This document shows, in pieces, positions 45,201 through 55,586 of a stretch of 64,000 nt of DNA. Position 1 is the stretch's first letter. Every line of letters begins with the position of its first letter. The notes below the pieces were generated by a model. It searched no databases. It saw only the letters and a list, made by a program, of their open reading frames with translations, and was not told where the DNA came from. The DNA comes from Gamsiella multidivaricata (Eukaryota; Mortierellomycota; Mortierellomycetes; Mortierellales; Mortierellaceae): the NCBI RefSeq assembly GCF_025024155.1, contig NW_026251741.1, positions 1 to 64,000 of the forward strand. Reading direction: 5' to 3'. The position numbers and the translations under genes are program-made.

Positions 45201-46234
45201 ACAGTCTTGAGGAGTCCGTGTCTCTGAAGCAGCTGGAGGAAGACGCAAAGGATCGTCGCGAGCAGCTTCATCGACGATACAACAATTTGGAGGGGTTGAA
45301 CATGGTTGATATGACAGATGAAGAAGTTGTCGAGTATGTGATGATGCTCTCCAAAGAACATGACGATCAGGAAGCGGCTCAGCTTGCTCTTGAGATGCAA
45401 CAGATACATGAAATGGAGGAAGAGCTCGCGTTGAAGCGGCAGATCCAATCTCAGATTGGAATTCGCAACGGAGGCGAGGGCCCATCGAAATCTGCTGCTG
45501 CATGGAACAGACAGAGCTTTGAAGCAGTCAGCTCGAATTCAGCAGGCATCCAAGACGACTTTGTAACAGAGCAGGAAATGGAGGAAGAGGAAGAACTGGT
45601 ACGGAGGGCGATTGCAATGAGTATGCTGGATATGGAGTCCTCCTCCAGCAGTTCTCACCAAGATCACTTTCATCAAGAACACTCACCGGTGGACAGTAAA
45701 GGCGCGCACATCCCTGACAGCTACGAGTATAAACCTATCAATTGGGGACCCAGCGACCTTGTAGATGTGGATACCATTGGAAGCGACGAACTCGAGAGAC
45801 AAGAGGATCATCAGATTGTGCAGTCAATCCTGAGAGAATTGGAAGAAGAGGACGCCAAAGAACACAATAGCGCAGAAGCACGGCCGTCTATCAGCCAGTC
45901 AGCTTCAGCACCCATTGCCTCTTCAAGAACAACATCTCTTCCGTCCCCATCATCACAACCATTGAACAGCGGTCCGACAAGTGACGATCAGAAGCAGAAC
46001 GAACCCCAGGTCAAGAAGATGACCTGGTCGATGGTAGCACGGACCAACCCTGGATCGTCTGCCACTGCAGCGTTGAGCCCACAGAGGAGCGAGCCAAGTC
46101 CACAACAGCCTCAACCAAGCAGCAGGCCACTTGCGATTATCAAACAGTACCCTCGAAGCGCGTCTCAGGAGGAGATTGAGGACGAGGATACACAGCTCGC
46201 ACGGATCTTGTCGCTGTCGATGGTCGAGAAATAG
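42281..46234 (+). CDS. F-box / WD-repeat / UIM protein, Ufo1-like SCF adaptor
   Basis: Exons 42281..42888, 43002..43074, 43157..43551, 43642..44628, 44725..44790, 44877..45022 and 45120..46234 give 1129 codons. After a disordered, Ser/Gly-rich start, an F-box spans about residues 204-255 (ICALPIELLSHIVSHLE, then ASLVCQLFYHVV), the Skp1-binding module. WD-type blades follow (GFFLTGGVDGVIKLWDV, RIVAGTSTGEIYVWEAD, LLATGDQSGNICLWYL, ADGSAKAWNP, GILSIGRLVRSWDF). The C-terminus has ubiquitin-interacting-motif-like segments: EEEELVRRAIAMSMLDME and EDEDTQLARILSLSMVEK, plus a weaker one near EEVVEYVMMLSKEHDD. Yeast Ufo1 has the same order (F-box, WD, UIMs). Target substrates are unknown. Confidence 0.82.
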
Positions 46235-46853
46235 AGAAAAACATAAAGACATGCTACGTCTATGGACATATACAGCATTCAGATTTAATTGGAGATCAAA
46301 AAAGGTGAATAGAGTAATCAAGACTCTCTCGTCGTCTTCGTGGCCATTGTGGGTCTGTAAACGGCCCTTGTTCTGTTTTTATCGCGTGTTTATTTGGTTT
46401 CTGAGCCGGAAATCCATACTTGGGTCGTTATTGTCGCACAGGTGTTTGAGAACCACAGTCGTCAGCCACCATGGCAGGAATTCCCACCTAAACAAAATAC
46501 ACTTCCAAGATGCCGAACGCGGAGCGCGGGGACCTTAATCCAGGCACTCGTCCTTGCTCTCCCCTCATCACCTTTTGCTACTTTTTTCTCTTCACTTCAC
46601 TGTCGACCTCCTCTCCGTGAAGACTTTTTACTTTCCCTCCTTTACCCGTTCACTCTCTTTCTATTCCTTCCTACTCCGCCGTCGATTCTGATCTCTCGAA
46701 TTCAGTCTGGTCACCAAATCTGTAAGAAGCCGATCTGACTTTTTCTCAACGCGCCACTGGACGTGCCTATGAGTTGATCACAAGATCATTAACAACCACT
46801 TGAACTGAACTGTTCTTTATGTTGGAACCCAGCTTTGAAGACGTCTGCTGAGG
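46235..46853. promoter_or_regulatory. Region between F-box gene and PPR gene
   Basis: 619 bp: the F-box gene 3' flank, then a C/T-rich presumed promoter and leader of the PPR gene (46540-46740). No other gene seen. Confidence 0.45.
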
Positions 46854-49800
46854 ATGCACAAGACAACTCGGCAGATCTGGACCACTTCGGCCACTCCTTC
46901 GTGGTGTCTCTTTTGCGACTTTCGGCTTTCATTTTTGCAGATTAACACCAACAGAACATATCCAGCAAGGATCAATGGGGCCAGGACTCAGCATACGAGG
47001 AGCAAAAGCGCCACCGCGAGCCATGTTATCACAGCAACACGGATACAACAGCAGCGTCATCTAGATCAGCAACGAAGGCTGGCATCATGTCTCCGGATCT
47101 TTAGAATCAACACGCACCAGCAGCCGCTTCCGCAACCTCGCGTACTTCGGCCGTATAGATCAGCTTCATGTACATATACCACAGGCGCAACACCTACGCG
47201 GTCAAGGAGTACCCTGTCCTTGTACGATGTGGAACTCTTAAGCTCTTCAATGATGGAGCTTAAGATATTTGTCAGGCCAAGGCTATCACCCAAGGGTCCG
47301 CGTTTCCTCTCGACGTTAACTTCGCCCTCAATTGCATCTGATCTGGAAACTGATCTATCATCATCCTCACTCGCGCCAGCGGACTCAGTATCATCATCAA
47401 CATCTTCAGCAACCAAATTACCGTCAACAGTACAACCATCAACAATTCTGGACATTGCAAGCGCCATCAAGGAGTCATCCGCCAAGTCCGATTTTCAGTC
47501 TTTATTTCCAGAGATTCCTGCGTCGTTTGCAGATGTCTCCTCTCAGAATTCGCCCGCAGTCGCCAGACCGGACATGCCTTACAGGAACAGCTCTATGAGG
47601 AAAGGATCGGAACTTGAGGAATCTCTCAGGAGATCAGTTTACCAGCGAGATCCGATCAGCACTTGGTGGCCCCTGTACGAAAAAGTCGCCAGTCAATGGC
47701 GCTACAGACCTAGACCCCTTTTATCGGCAGTGCACGACACTGTCTTGACTCGAACGGATTTTACAAGATTCATCGGTGCACTCAAGGTCTCGTCCCCTTC
47801 ATCTCGCGTATCGGACCAACTGACAAAACTGGAGCGGATCTTTGAGGACTTTCATATGGTGATTATGACTCCGAAATCGAACGTGAAGGTTTACAGTGCG
47901 TTTTTGGATACTCTTCATTTCTGGAAGTTGGACGATCTGATTCCGGGCTGGATCCAGCGGATCAAATCCAAGGCGATGCTTCCGCAGACACTAAGCTCAA
48001 CTGATCTGTCATTGGCTCCACAAAGTTTTCAGGAACAGTACCATGATTTGATGCGAGTACTGGCGAACACGGACCAGGCCGAGGCTCTACTTAGCTGTCT
48101 TGAGGACCTCAAGGCGGGCCATTTAGATCAATTGCAACCCACAACGGAAGCCTACGACATGCTATTGGAGGTATACATGAAGCACAAGGACACCACGGCG
48201 GCTATGCGAATCTTTCAAGAGATGCAAGAACTGGGGCTTTCACCGCAATTGACGACATTCAACATCTTGCTTCGAGGGCATCTCAGCAACAAGGACGCTC
48301 AGGCTGCACAGCGCGTACTGGAGATGTTGCTACTCACGGATATTCGACCTGATATTTACACGTTCAACACTCTTATGTCCGGCTATCTGAACATGGGAGA
48401 GATTGAGGTCGTCAATGGATTCTACAAAGGTCTAGGCGAATATGGACTGGTACCCAACGCAAAAACCTATCGCATTTTGATGAAAGCACATCTTCGGCAG
48501 GGCCATGTTGATCGGACCATAGACCTGTTCAGCAGGATGAAAGAGAGCTCTAGGATAGAGTTGCAGCCCGGACCTGAGGAATATCACATTCTAGTCCAAG
48601 CATTGGCTAGCCATGGCAGAATGCCAGATGCGCTCAAGGTGTTACGGGAGATAACCGAATCAGTCAAGATGCCTGTGACAACTCCAATCTACAACGTGTT
48701 CGTGAACCAGTATGCGCGTGAAGGTCAGGTTGAGAAGGCTCGCAGGATCTTGGACAGGATTATTTCTGAGAAACTGCCGCTAGTCGATGGGAGCATCAAT
48801 CCATTAATCCGAGCATATCTGGCAAGGAGTGACTTTGACAAGGTCGAAGAGATGATACAGCTCATGAAACGATACGGAATTCATCCAACCAGGGCAACCT
48901 TCAACATCATGATCAATTCGACAAAGGGCTCGGGGAATCTAAGCGGGGCGATGAAAATGTACGAGAGGATGGTGGCCGATGGTGTGAAGCCAGATGTGTG
49001 GACATTCAACTCTCTGCTGGATATTCTTGTCGGGAAGCTCACGTTTTCGCAAGACAATAACAAGCGCAGGAGAGACTCGACTGTGATGATTGACCAACAG
49101 ATCAAGAAATATTTACCACAGATCGAGGCGCTGCTGCAGGATATGAAGATCGCAGGGATCAAGCCTGACATCGTTACGTATAGCAACTTGATCCGCCAGT
49201 ACGTTGCTCTGCAAGACATTGAGCAGGCCGAGATGTTGTTCCACGAAATGCTCAAGTCCGGAATCTCACCCAATGGATACGTCTTCAACACACTCATGAA
49301 CGGCTTTACGCTGATCGAGCAGATGGACAAGGCCCTAGAGCTGTTCCGGAGGATGCCGAAGTACGGGGTGGAGCCTGATGTGGTGACGTTCACGACTCTG
49401 ATCAAGGGATACGCCAACACAAAGCAAATGACGCTTGCGCAGGATTTCGCCAACTCGTTGCAGCAACAGAGTTCCAAAATTATAATGGATCAATACTGTC
49501 TTCACACGTTGATGCAACTCGCGCAAAAGTCTCATCAACCAGGGATGGCACTCGACTTTTTTGAGATGATGCGCGGCCGTGGAATCGAGCCTGACAAGGT
49601 CACTTTCACCATCCTTATCAACTCTCTGAGCCGAGGATTTGCACAGATTTGGTCACCATCTTCCAAGTCAAAGTCGGAGTCTCGAGGCCGTAATCGCAAA
49701 TCAGGAGCAGGGGCTGCAGTGGGGTCAGACTGCAGTACTACCCACACAATGGCCAACAATCCGCAGGCGGAGTCTGCAGCGGAAGCCATCGAGTCTCTTT

Positions 49801-50819
49801 TGGAGGTTGTTCGACAGGACCAGTATCCGCTGCACCACTCCGAGATCACGACGGTCATCTCGGCCTATTGCCGACTGGGAAGACCAATCGCAGCGATCGA
49901 GTTTTTCAAGACGAGCTTCTGGAAAGGCAACCCAAATTTGAGCACAACGAACTGTGGAGCGCTGTTCGTCGGACTTTTGGCCCCCGAGTACAAGAGACGA
50001 TATGATGGCGTTGTGTTGAACCTGTATCTGCGTATGCTTGGCGAGACTAAGGAGATGATTCGGTCGGAGGAAACTCGGAAGCGACCTACAAACGATGGCG
50101 CCGAGGTCGAGCCCTCTCCTGCTGAACACAAAGAGCAGCCTCAAGGCATTACCTGGACATCCAAGGGCTTCATTAAGCCGTCCAGGTCTCTGTCGCAAGA
50201 ACCGAGTGCGACCCGTTTCTCAACACAGAATCTCCCGCCTTTGGACTTGATCACCATCAACATTTTATTCCAGTCCTTCTCCAAGCGCAACAATTGGAGC
50301 ATCGTACGTCGACTTTGGGAGGACCTTGAATCCATTGGTGCGGAGAAACTGTATCCGTTTGAGATGCCGCGCGAGTTCCTGGGTTGGGCTGCCCAAGCAT
50401 ATCACTTGGCAGCAGATCGTGAACCTTCGACTGCGGATATTGTTGGCGGTGGAGGCTTGCGCATGTCTTCGCCAAGAGAGACCCATGATCAGAAGGCTGA
50501 GAGGTTGCTGAGGCGATTATGGAATGAGCACCAGCGGATGGGCGTTGAATGGAGCAAAAAGATCTATGGATACAATATCTTTGACGCCGCCGCGATGTCC
50601 AACTCATTTCCACCACCATCACCGTCGCCATCGTCGCCGTCGTCTTTGAGTGCAGAGACGAATACGACGTCCTCGACGAAATCATCATCACTGCTTTCGT
50701 CGTATCTGTCGGACGATCCGGATCAGCGGAGCTATCGAATGGGTGTGGAAGATGCAGAGGATGCAGAGAAACCCAAAAGTGGGGACGAGAACGAGAACAA
50801 GAACAAGGAGGAGCGCTAG
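46854..50819 (+). CDS. Large mitochondrial pentatricopeptide repeat (PPR) protein
   Basis: 1321 codons without intron, the longest frame of the window. PPR proteins bind organellar RNA, each about 35-residue repeat reading one base. About 13-14 repeats lie between residues 420 and 930, for example TTEAYDMLLEVYMKHKD, LTTFNILLRGHLSNKD, DIVTYSNLIRQYVALQD, NGYVFNTLMNGFTLIEQ and DVVTFTTLIKGYANTKQ. One repeat is interrupted by a roughly 25-residue insert (near 730-755). The Arg/Gln/Thr-rich, acid-poor N-terminus suits mitochondrial import. The C-terminal 350 residues are less regular with Ser-rich and acidic ends. A TTTTTGCAG sequence at about 46940 looks like a splice acceptor, so the true N-terminus may be spliced. 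Likely partner is a mitochondrial mRNA; which one cannot be told. Confidence 0.88.
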   Translation: MHKTTRQIWTTSATPSWCLFCDFRLSFLQINTNRTYPARINGARTQHTRSKSATASHVITATRIQQQRHLDQQRRLASCLRIFRINTHQQPLPQPRVLRPYRSASCTYTTGATPTRSRSTLSLYDVELLSSSMMELKIFVRPRLSPKGPRFLSTLTSPSIASDLETDLSSSSLAPADSVSSSTSSATKLPSTVQPSTILDIASAIKESSAKSDFQSLFPEIPASFADVSSQNSPAVARPDMPYRNSSMRKGSELEESLRRSVYQRDPISTWWPLYEKVASQWRYRPRPLLSAVHDTVLTRTDFTRFIGALKVSSPSSRVSDQLTKLERIFEDFHMVIMTPKSNVKVYSAFLDTLHFWKLDDLIPGWIQRIKSKAMLPQTLSSTDLSLAPQSFQEQYHDLMRVLANTDQAEALLSCLEDLKAGHLDQLQPTTEAYDMLLEVYMKHKDTTAAMRIFQEMQELGLSPQLTTFNILLRGHLSNKDAQAAQRVLEMLLLTDIRPDIYTFNTLMSGYLNMGEIEVVNGFYKGLGEYGLVPNAKTYRILMKAHLRQGHVDRTIDLFSRMKESSRIELQPGPEEYHILVQALASHGRMPDALKVLREITESVKMPVTTPIYNVFVNQYAREGQVEKARRILDRIISEKLPLVDGSINPLIRAYLARSDFDKVEEMIQLMKRYGIHPTRATFNIMINSTKGSGNLSGAMKMYERMVADGVKPDVWTFNSLLDILVGKLTFSQDNNKRRRDSTVMIDQQIKKYLPQIEALLQDMKIAGIKPDIVTYSNLIRQYVALQDIEQAEMLFHEMLKSGISPNGYVFNTLMNGFTLIEQMDKALELFRRMPKYGVEPDVVTFTTLIKGYANTKQMTLAQDFANSLQQQSSKIIMDQYCLHTLMQLAQKSHQPGMALDFFEMMRGRGIEPDKVTFTILINSLSRGFAQIWSPSSKSKSESRGRNRKSGAGAAVGSDCSTTHTMANNPQAESAAEAIESLLEVVRQDQYPLHHSEITTVISAYCRLGRPIAAIEFFKTSFWKGNPNLSTTNCGALFVGLLAPEYKRRYDGVVLNLYLRMLGETKEMIRSEETRKRPTNDGAEVEPSPAEHKEQPQGITWTSKGFIKPSRSLSQEPSATRFSTQNLPPLDLITINILFQSFSKRNNWSIVRRLWEDLESIGAEKLYPFEMPREFLGWAAQAYHLAADREPSTADIVGGGGLRMSSPRETHDQKAERLLRRLWNEHQRMGVEWSKKIYGYNIFDAAAMSNSFPPPSPSPSSPSSLSAETNTTSSTKSSSLLSSYLSDDPDQRSYRMGVEDAEDAEKPKSGDENENKNKEER

Positions 50820-52399
50820 ACATTGCTGGGCATGCTGTCTTGCCTAGACAAACAAAACATGTATAATGAACTTAAAATATAGACCCTGACCCAGCAATTC
50901 GGTACATAGATAAAGATGTCTTGATTACGACGATGATAGCACACTTGGGCCATTTGGATGCTCTCATGCGCTGGAGGGGGAGTAGATGGCAAGCACATCA
51001 TGTAGAAATAGGACGAGGAAAGCACTCACTCTTGGTCATTGTCTCTGGAGCAAAGTTGAGCTAATTAACGCGCATTTCCGATGCAAGAGGCTGTGGGTGA
51101 ATGTGCATGTTCAACGACCTTACAGCAGGATGGCAGGATGGCAGGACGGCAGTGCTGGACCCCTTGGTCCGAAAAGGTACTGTTAGTAAGGAAGCTCGAA
51201 CGACTGTGTGTTTGCAGGTAGTCTTACATGTGCCGTGTTCGTGTATCTATCCGAGTAAGTTGCTCCTACAATAACGATGGTGTAACACACATCTCTCTCG
51301 CAGGCATGCAAGGAATAGCCGTACTGTGCGCTTTGACCTGGGACCCATGGATCCCGTTTTGTGATCCGTCCACGGAGGTTTTTTTTCTTTTTTTCGCGAG
51401 AGTGCGATTTTAGGGGAGGAAGTTGATCTCAGACGAAACTTTTGATTGAAGAATAGAGAAACGGGGTGGAGCGTGTGCGATGGAGTGTCGGGGAGCAAAT
51501 TACACGTCTTTCGCTCGTTGCGGGTAAATTGTTTTTTTCTTTTTTTTTTTTTGTGAAAGCCAGTGGTGATGGTTAAGGTGCGCATGACTTGCAGGTCGTA
51601 TGCACGGCATGCGCGTATACCTGAGAAAAAAAACAGTGGAGACAGTTGACAAATCCGCTTTTTTAAAAGGATATTTTTCGCCGGTAAAGGAATGAGCGTA
51701 CTTTGGGACGAGTGCACCCCACAGAGTCCCAGGAATAGAAGAGTTTTCCGCAGCTGAGATACATAGAATATTGGCGCCACTTCTTGAAGATCGGTGCATA
51801 ATCAGGATGCTCTAAGCTAGCCAGTGTGTTTGCAAGCAAGACAGTAGACCAGGCTTTGTTTTTGCGATGTGCGATGGGTACGTGTTGACGCCGTGTCAGC
51901 AAGTTTTGGCTGCTTAAGGACCATGGTGGTCTCCAGAGAGAGGAGAGCTTTTTGGGAAAAGAAGGATAAGATTCAAACGAGCAGATATTTTTAACAGAGT
52001 GAGAGCATATGGGTAGGAGGGTACGCGAAAAATGTGGTTATGATCTATCCATCTCCCCTGTTGGCCAAGCTCGCGGAACAAAGCTAATGTATATGTATCT
52101 CCAAGTTTCCCATAGACGCTCCAGATGGATAAGGGACCAAGCATGCCATGAACGTTGCTGTTTATTATCAAAATCCGGTATTCTTTCTGTAACATGTCCT
52201 AATTGCTTGCGCTTGCAAAATGTTGTTTTTCGCGTACGGCGACTGTTGTTCCCTCTCTAGGTCCCCCCGCTCGCTTTTTGCTGTTGATGATGCTCGGCAA
52301 CATCAACCCGCATTTTGTGTATGTGTCGTTATATCGTTATGGTCTCAGCATTTCCTGCAACCTGAGTGCCTTTCCCGCCCCAAATGGTTTTTAGTCCGT
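50820..52399. other. 1.6 kb convergent intergenic region with ambiguous open frames
   Basis: Between the 3' ends of the PPR gene and IGO1. On the minus strand, 51500-51902 is open in two overlapping frames, both with moderately protein-like composition (EHPDYAPIFKKWRQYSMYL in one, ISAAENSSIPGTLWGALV in the other). No ATG, splice pattern or family decides between them. A short GGATGGCA repeat occurs near 51127-51142. Nothing else recognised. Confidence 0.4.
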
Positions 52400-52680
52400 T
52401 CATTCGGTCTGGTGCTGCGTCACCGTGGGAGTTGCACCTTCTGGGATTTCGGACTCGTGTACCAAGGAGCTTTCCTTGACTGGAGGCGATCCGTGAACAG
52501 CATTGGGCGTTGCAGGGTTCGAGTGTGGGATGTTCTCCGGCTGCGGGTGTTGTGATCCAACAGGCGCTGTTGTCTTTCCTGCCTTTTGAAGGGCGTAGTC
52601 TCCAGAGTCAAAGTACTTGCGCTCCTAAATGGATCAGTAGGTAAAGGGATAGAGATAGCAACCATTAGCCTCAGATCCCT

Positions 52681-52716
<36 letters not shown>

Positions 52717-53161
52717 CGCAAAGGGCATAGAACCCGTGAACAATAGGACGAACAAAGGTTTTCGTTCGTGTGCCTCGTTCATGTGCCCTCGTTCATCCAT
52801 CGGTGCAGGCTTGTGTTTACCTTCAGCTTGTGTCCCAAAAGATCCTTTCCTGTTGGAAGTTTACCGTACATGCGTTGCAGCTTCTTCTCCTGCTCGCTCA
52901 TGGTCTACAAAGGATGTCATGATTCAAAGAAAAAGTAGACGGCGCGTGGGGGAAGGTGTCAGTATGAAGTCATGCATCTCTCTCCGCTCACAAAAAAAAA
53001 TAAAAAATAAAAAGGAACATCGATGTAGCTGCGACTCGGATGCGAATGTGAAGTGTCGAGCTCGGTCGCTCGAGTTGCGTTGTTGGTTTGTTTACCTGAG
53101 CATTATCCTGAGAGGCGGCAGCTGTGTTGTTACCGGCTGCTGGGTTCAAGGGGGAGCTCAT
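52400..53161 (-). CDS. IGO1: Endosulfine / Igo1 family PP2A-B55 inhibitor
   Basis: When phosphorylated by Greatwall/Rim15 kinase, these small proteins inhibit PP2A-B55, promoting mitotic entry in animals and quiescence under nutrient limitation in yeast. Minus exons 53161-53096, 52904-52821 and 52624-52400 give 124 codons, close to human ENSA (121). The core reads KLQRMYGKLPTGKDLLGHKL and, across the last intron, ERKYFDSGDYALQKAG. Ser57 in FDSGDY is the predicted kinase target. The C-terminal half is Pro/Ser/Thr-rich and variable. All exons are short, so the gene is easily missed by length-based ORF finding. The ATG at 53161 is the first Met in the open first exon. Confidence 0.93.
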
Positions 53162-55586
53162 GGTATGATATACAGTTGGCACAGGGTGTTTGCTTCAAAA
53201 AGACCGAGGGGATATTGTTGCTGGTTACGGCTGAGAGAAACTTGAAAGTAGAAGCTGCTGTCTCTTTGCTGGTGAATTATCTCTGGTATGAGAATGCGAC
53301 GGCTGTGAGTGTAAAAAGGAAAGAAGGTGAGAACAAAGAAAGGAAGAAGAAAGAGAAAGTGGGGAACATCCAGGTGCACACCTTGTAACTTCTTTCACAA
53401 TGCATCCTTAAGGGGGGCTGAACCCTGATTGGGCGAACCTACCCTAGCCTGGCCTGGTCAAACAAACCCAGCGGCTGGGAACCAAGTCAAAGTCGCGATA
53501 TTGTCGACACTCGCGGATACATAGGCAACTCATTCAATGAACAAATGAGTTCGACAAGATCGTCAGTTGGGCACTTTCGCCAATTATGTCGCGTCCCTTG
53601 ATCAGAAATCACAAAGGACAAAAGCGATGTTTTGATGCCATATTCTCTACATTCTAGAAGGAGGAAACAGCAGCATTGGCCATAGGACATCGAGATTGGA
53701 GTGGCTATGCAAAATATGTATGAAGCAGCCGAGGGCTTGACTGGCTGAGTTGCCACTAAAATTAATGACCTTCGCTTACACCTCACGCGTTTTCTTGGAT
53801 GCCTCTCACGTTTGGTTAGCCGTGTTCAGATCTAACACGTGTACAATAACGACTCTTGCCAATCCTTGGTCCACGCACTGTGAATGGTGTGTATGCAAAC
53901 AATCATCACGCTCTTCTTTTTTTTTTTTACAAACGCGTTTTGCAATCGAAAGAGCACTTGAGTATGCCTCCGTGCCGTAGATCAGGGATGGGTCTGACAT
54001 CGACCTGAGCATGGTGCATGATTACTTACTTTTTTTAATCTTCTTTACCGCAGGGTGCGCCAGGGCTCGTCAAATCTATATTAAAAAAGGCTTTATTTGT
54101 AGTACCAATCTAGGGCACTTGCCCGGCCTCTCGATTCCTGGTTTTTTAGTCTCCTTCTCCTTCATCTTACGTTCTTTTTTTTTTATCCGCACTCCCTATC
54201 TTTGCCCCGTGCCTTGGCTTGGAGCAGCAAGTATTCACCCAGTCAACCCTGCTCACATTTTTTTTTTTTTTAGCTAGCTGCCGCCGCAACTCTTACAGTG
54301 ACAAGATCTATTACTTCGGTTCCAAAATATCCCAGCGCTTACCTAAAGTTTTTGCACCAAAGAGGAGACCAGGGGCTATTGTTTTGCTCGCTCTCTGCAG
54401 GAACAGATGAGCTATAAAAATGACGCTTTTGGATAATTGCTGTTGTAGGACAAACCACGGTCAATATCGTCAATTTGCTTGTCCTCACCCGCGATCGTGT
54501 AGCACAGCACCCTTTCAGTCGAGAAAGATGAAAAAAATACCGGCATACCGGCAATTGCAATCTAAACATTTGGATCGGGTTCGGCTGACTTGCGAACCAC
54601 AAAAGAACGCGCCAGAGAGGGAATAAGAGAAGTGAGCATGGGCACTGTGCCCGGTGCAGAAAACCACAGACGACCAAGGTACCGTAACATGAAACGCAAA
54701 ACCAAATGTCAAATGGATGCGCAAGGGGAGACGAGTTGTGGACAACACTGCATGCAAGCAGGCGAGCTGCAGCCAAATGCAGGTCTGAGTATGTCTGTGT
54801 ATGCCAGTGTTTATAGTAGTATCTGCTTTATGTATTGCTCACGATAGTGACGAAAGAGCTACAAAAGAACAAAGCAACGGAAGGACAAGGTTACATTTCA
54901 GGTATTTCAGCGTGCGTCCGTGAAAGGGAAAGGGCGGTAGCCTGTCAGGCTCCTTCTTGCTGACTGGCTGGTTCCTCCGCTCGGCAGGAGGACCGTCTTC
55001 AACCGCTGTTCCCATTATTGTTTTTCTATTTTCGCTCTCGATGTTCTCAGCTGTTTGTTTTTGTTTTCTTTTCTACGCTTTCTTCTCTCTCTTTTTTTTT
55101 TTTTTTTTTTTGTTCTCGCTATCACTTCTTCTCTCTCACTCCTTCTCTCTCACTCCCTCTTTCTTTCTCATCCACTCTTCTTCCTCCTAGTCTTCTTTTT
55201 TCCTCCAGTTGGCATCCCGCTCTCGCCCACTTGCTCATTTCATCTGCTCATTCTCATTCGGCTTCACCCCCTGTGCTTTGTTCCACTGCACGCCCTTTTC
55301 TAGCGCATATTCTCGCATGTTTTTTTCATTACTATAGTACTTCGAAGACTGACACGATTGTGTGTCTCACCTGCGCACGTTGTGCCTCCCCCCTTTTTTT
55401 CATTCTCAGTCGCTTCTCGCGACAAAACAGCACTCTCCTCCTCTCTCTTCCTCTTGTCTCTCAGTTCTTTTGTTTCCCCCCCTCCCCCCTCCCTCCCCTC
55501 CCCCTTCTCCCTCTACCTACGGCAACCAACACACGACTTCCGAAAAAGACTTGGACGTCGCTCAAATACCTCAATTACCTCTCGAA
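53162..55586. other. 2.4 kb divergent region IGO1 / G-alpha
   Basis: Contains IGO1 and G-alpha promoters. From about 55000 to 55560 the plus strand is almost pure pyrimidine (T and CT runs), probably the G-alpha leader. The long frames through it are Ser/Phe/Leu/Pro by composition and not called genes. Between 53400 and 55000 no coding, RNA or mobile element is supported. Confidence 0.5.

Noticed and set aside
55018..55560. Long Phe/Ser/Leu-rich plus-strand frames
   Set aside because: Nearly pure pyrimidine DNA upstream of the G-alpha start stays open by composition. It is probably leader sequence.
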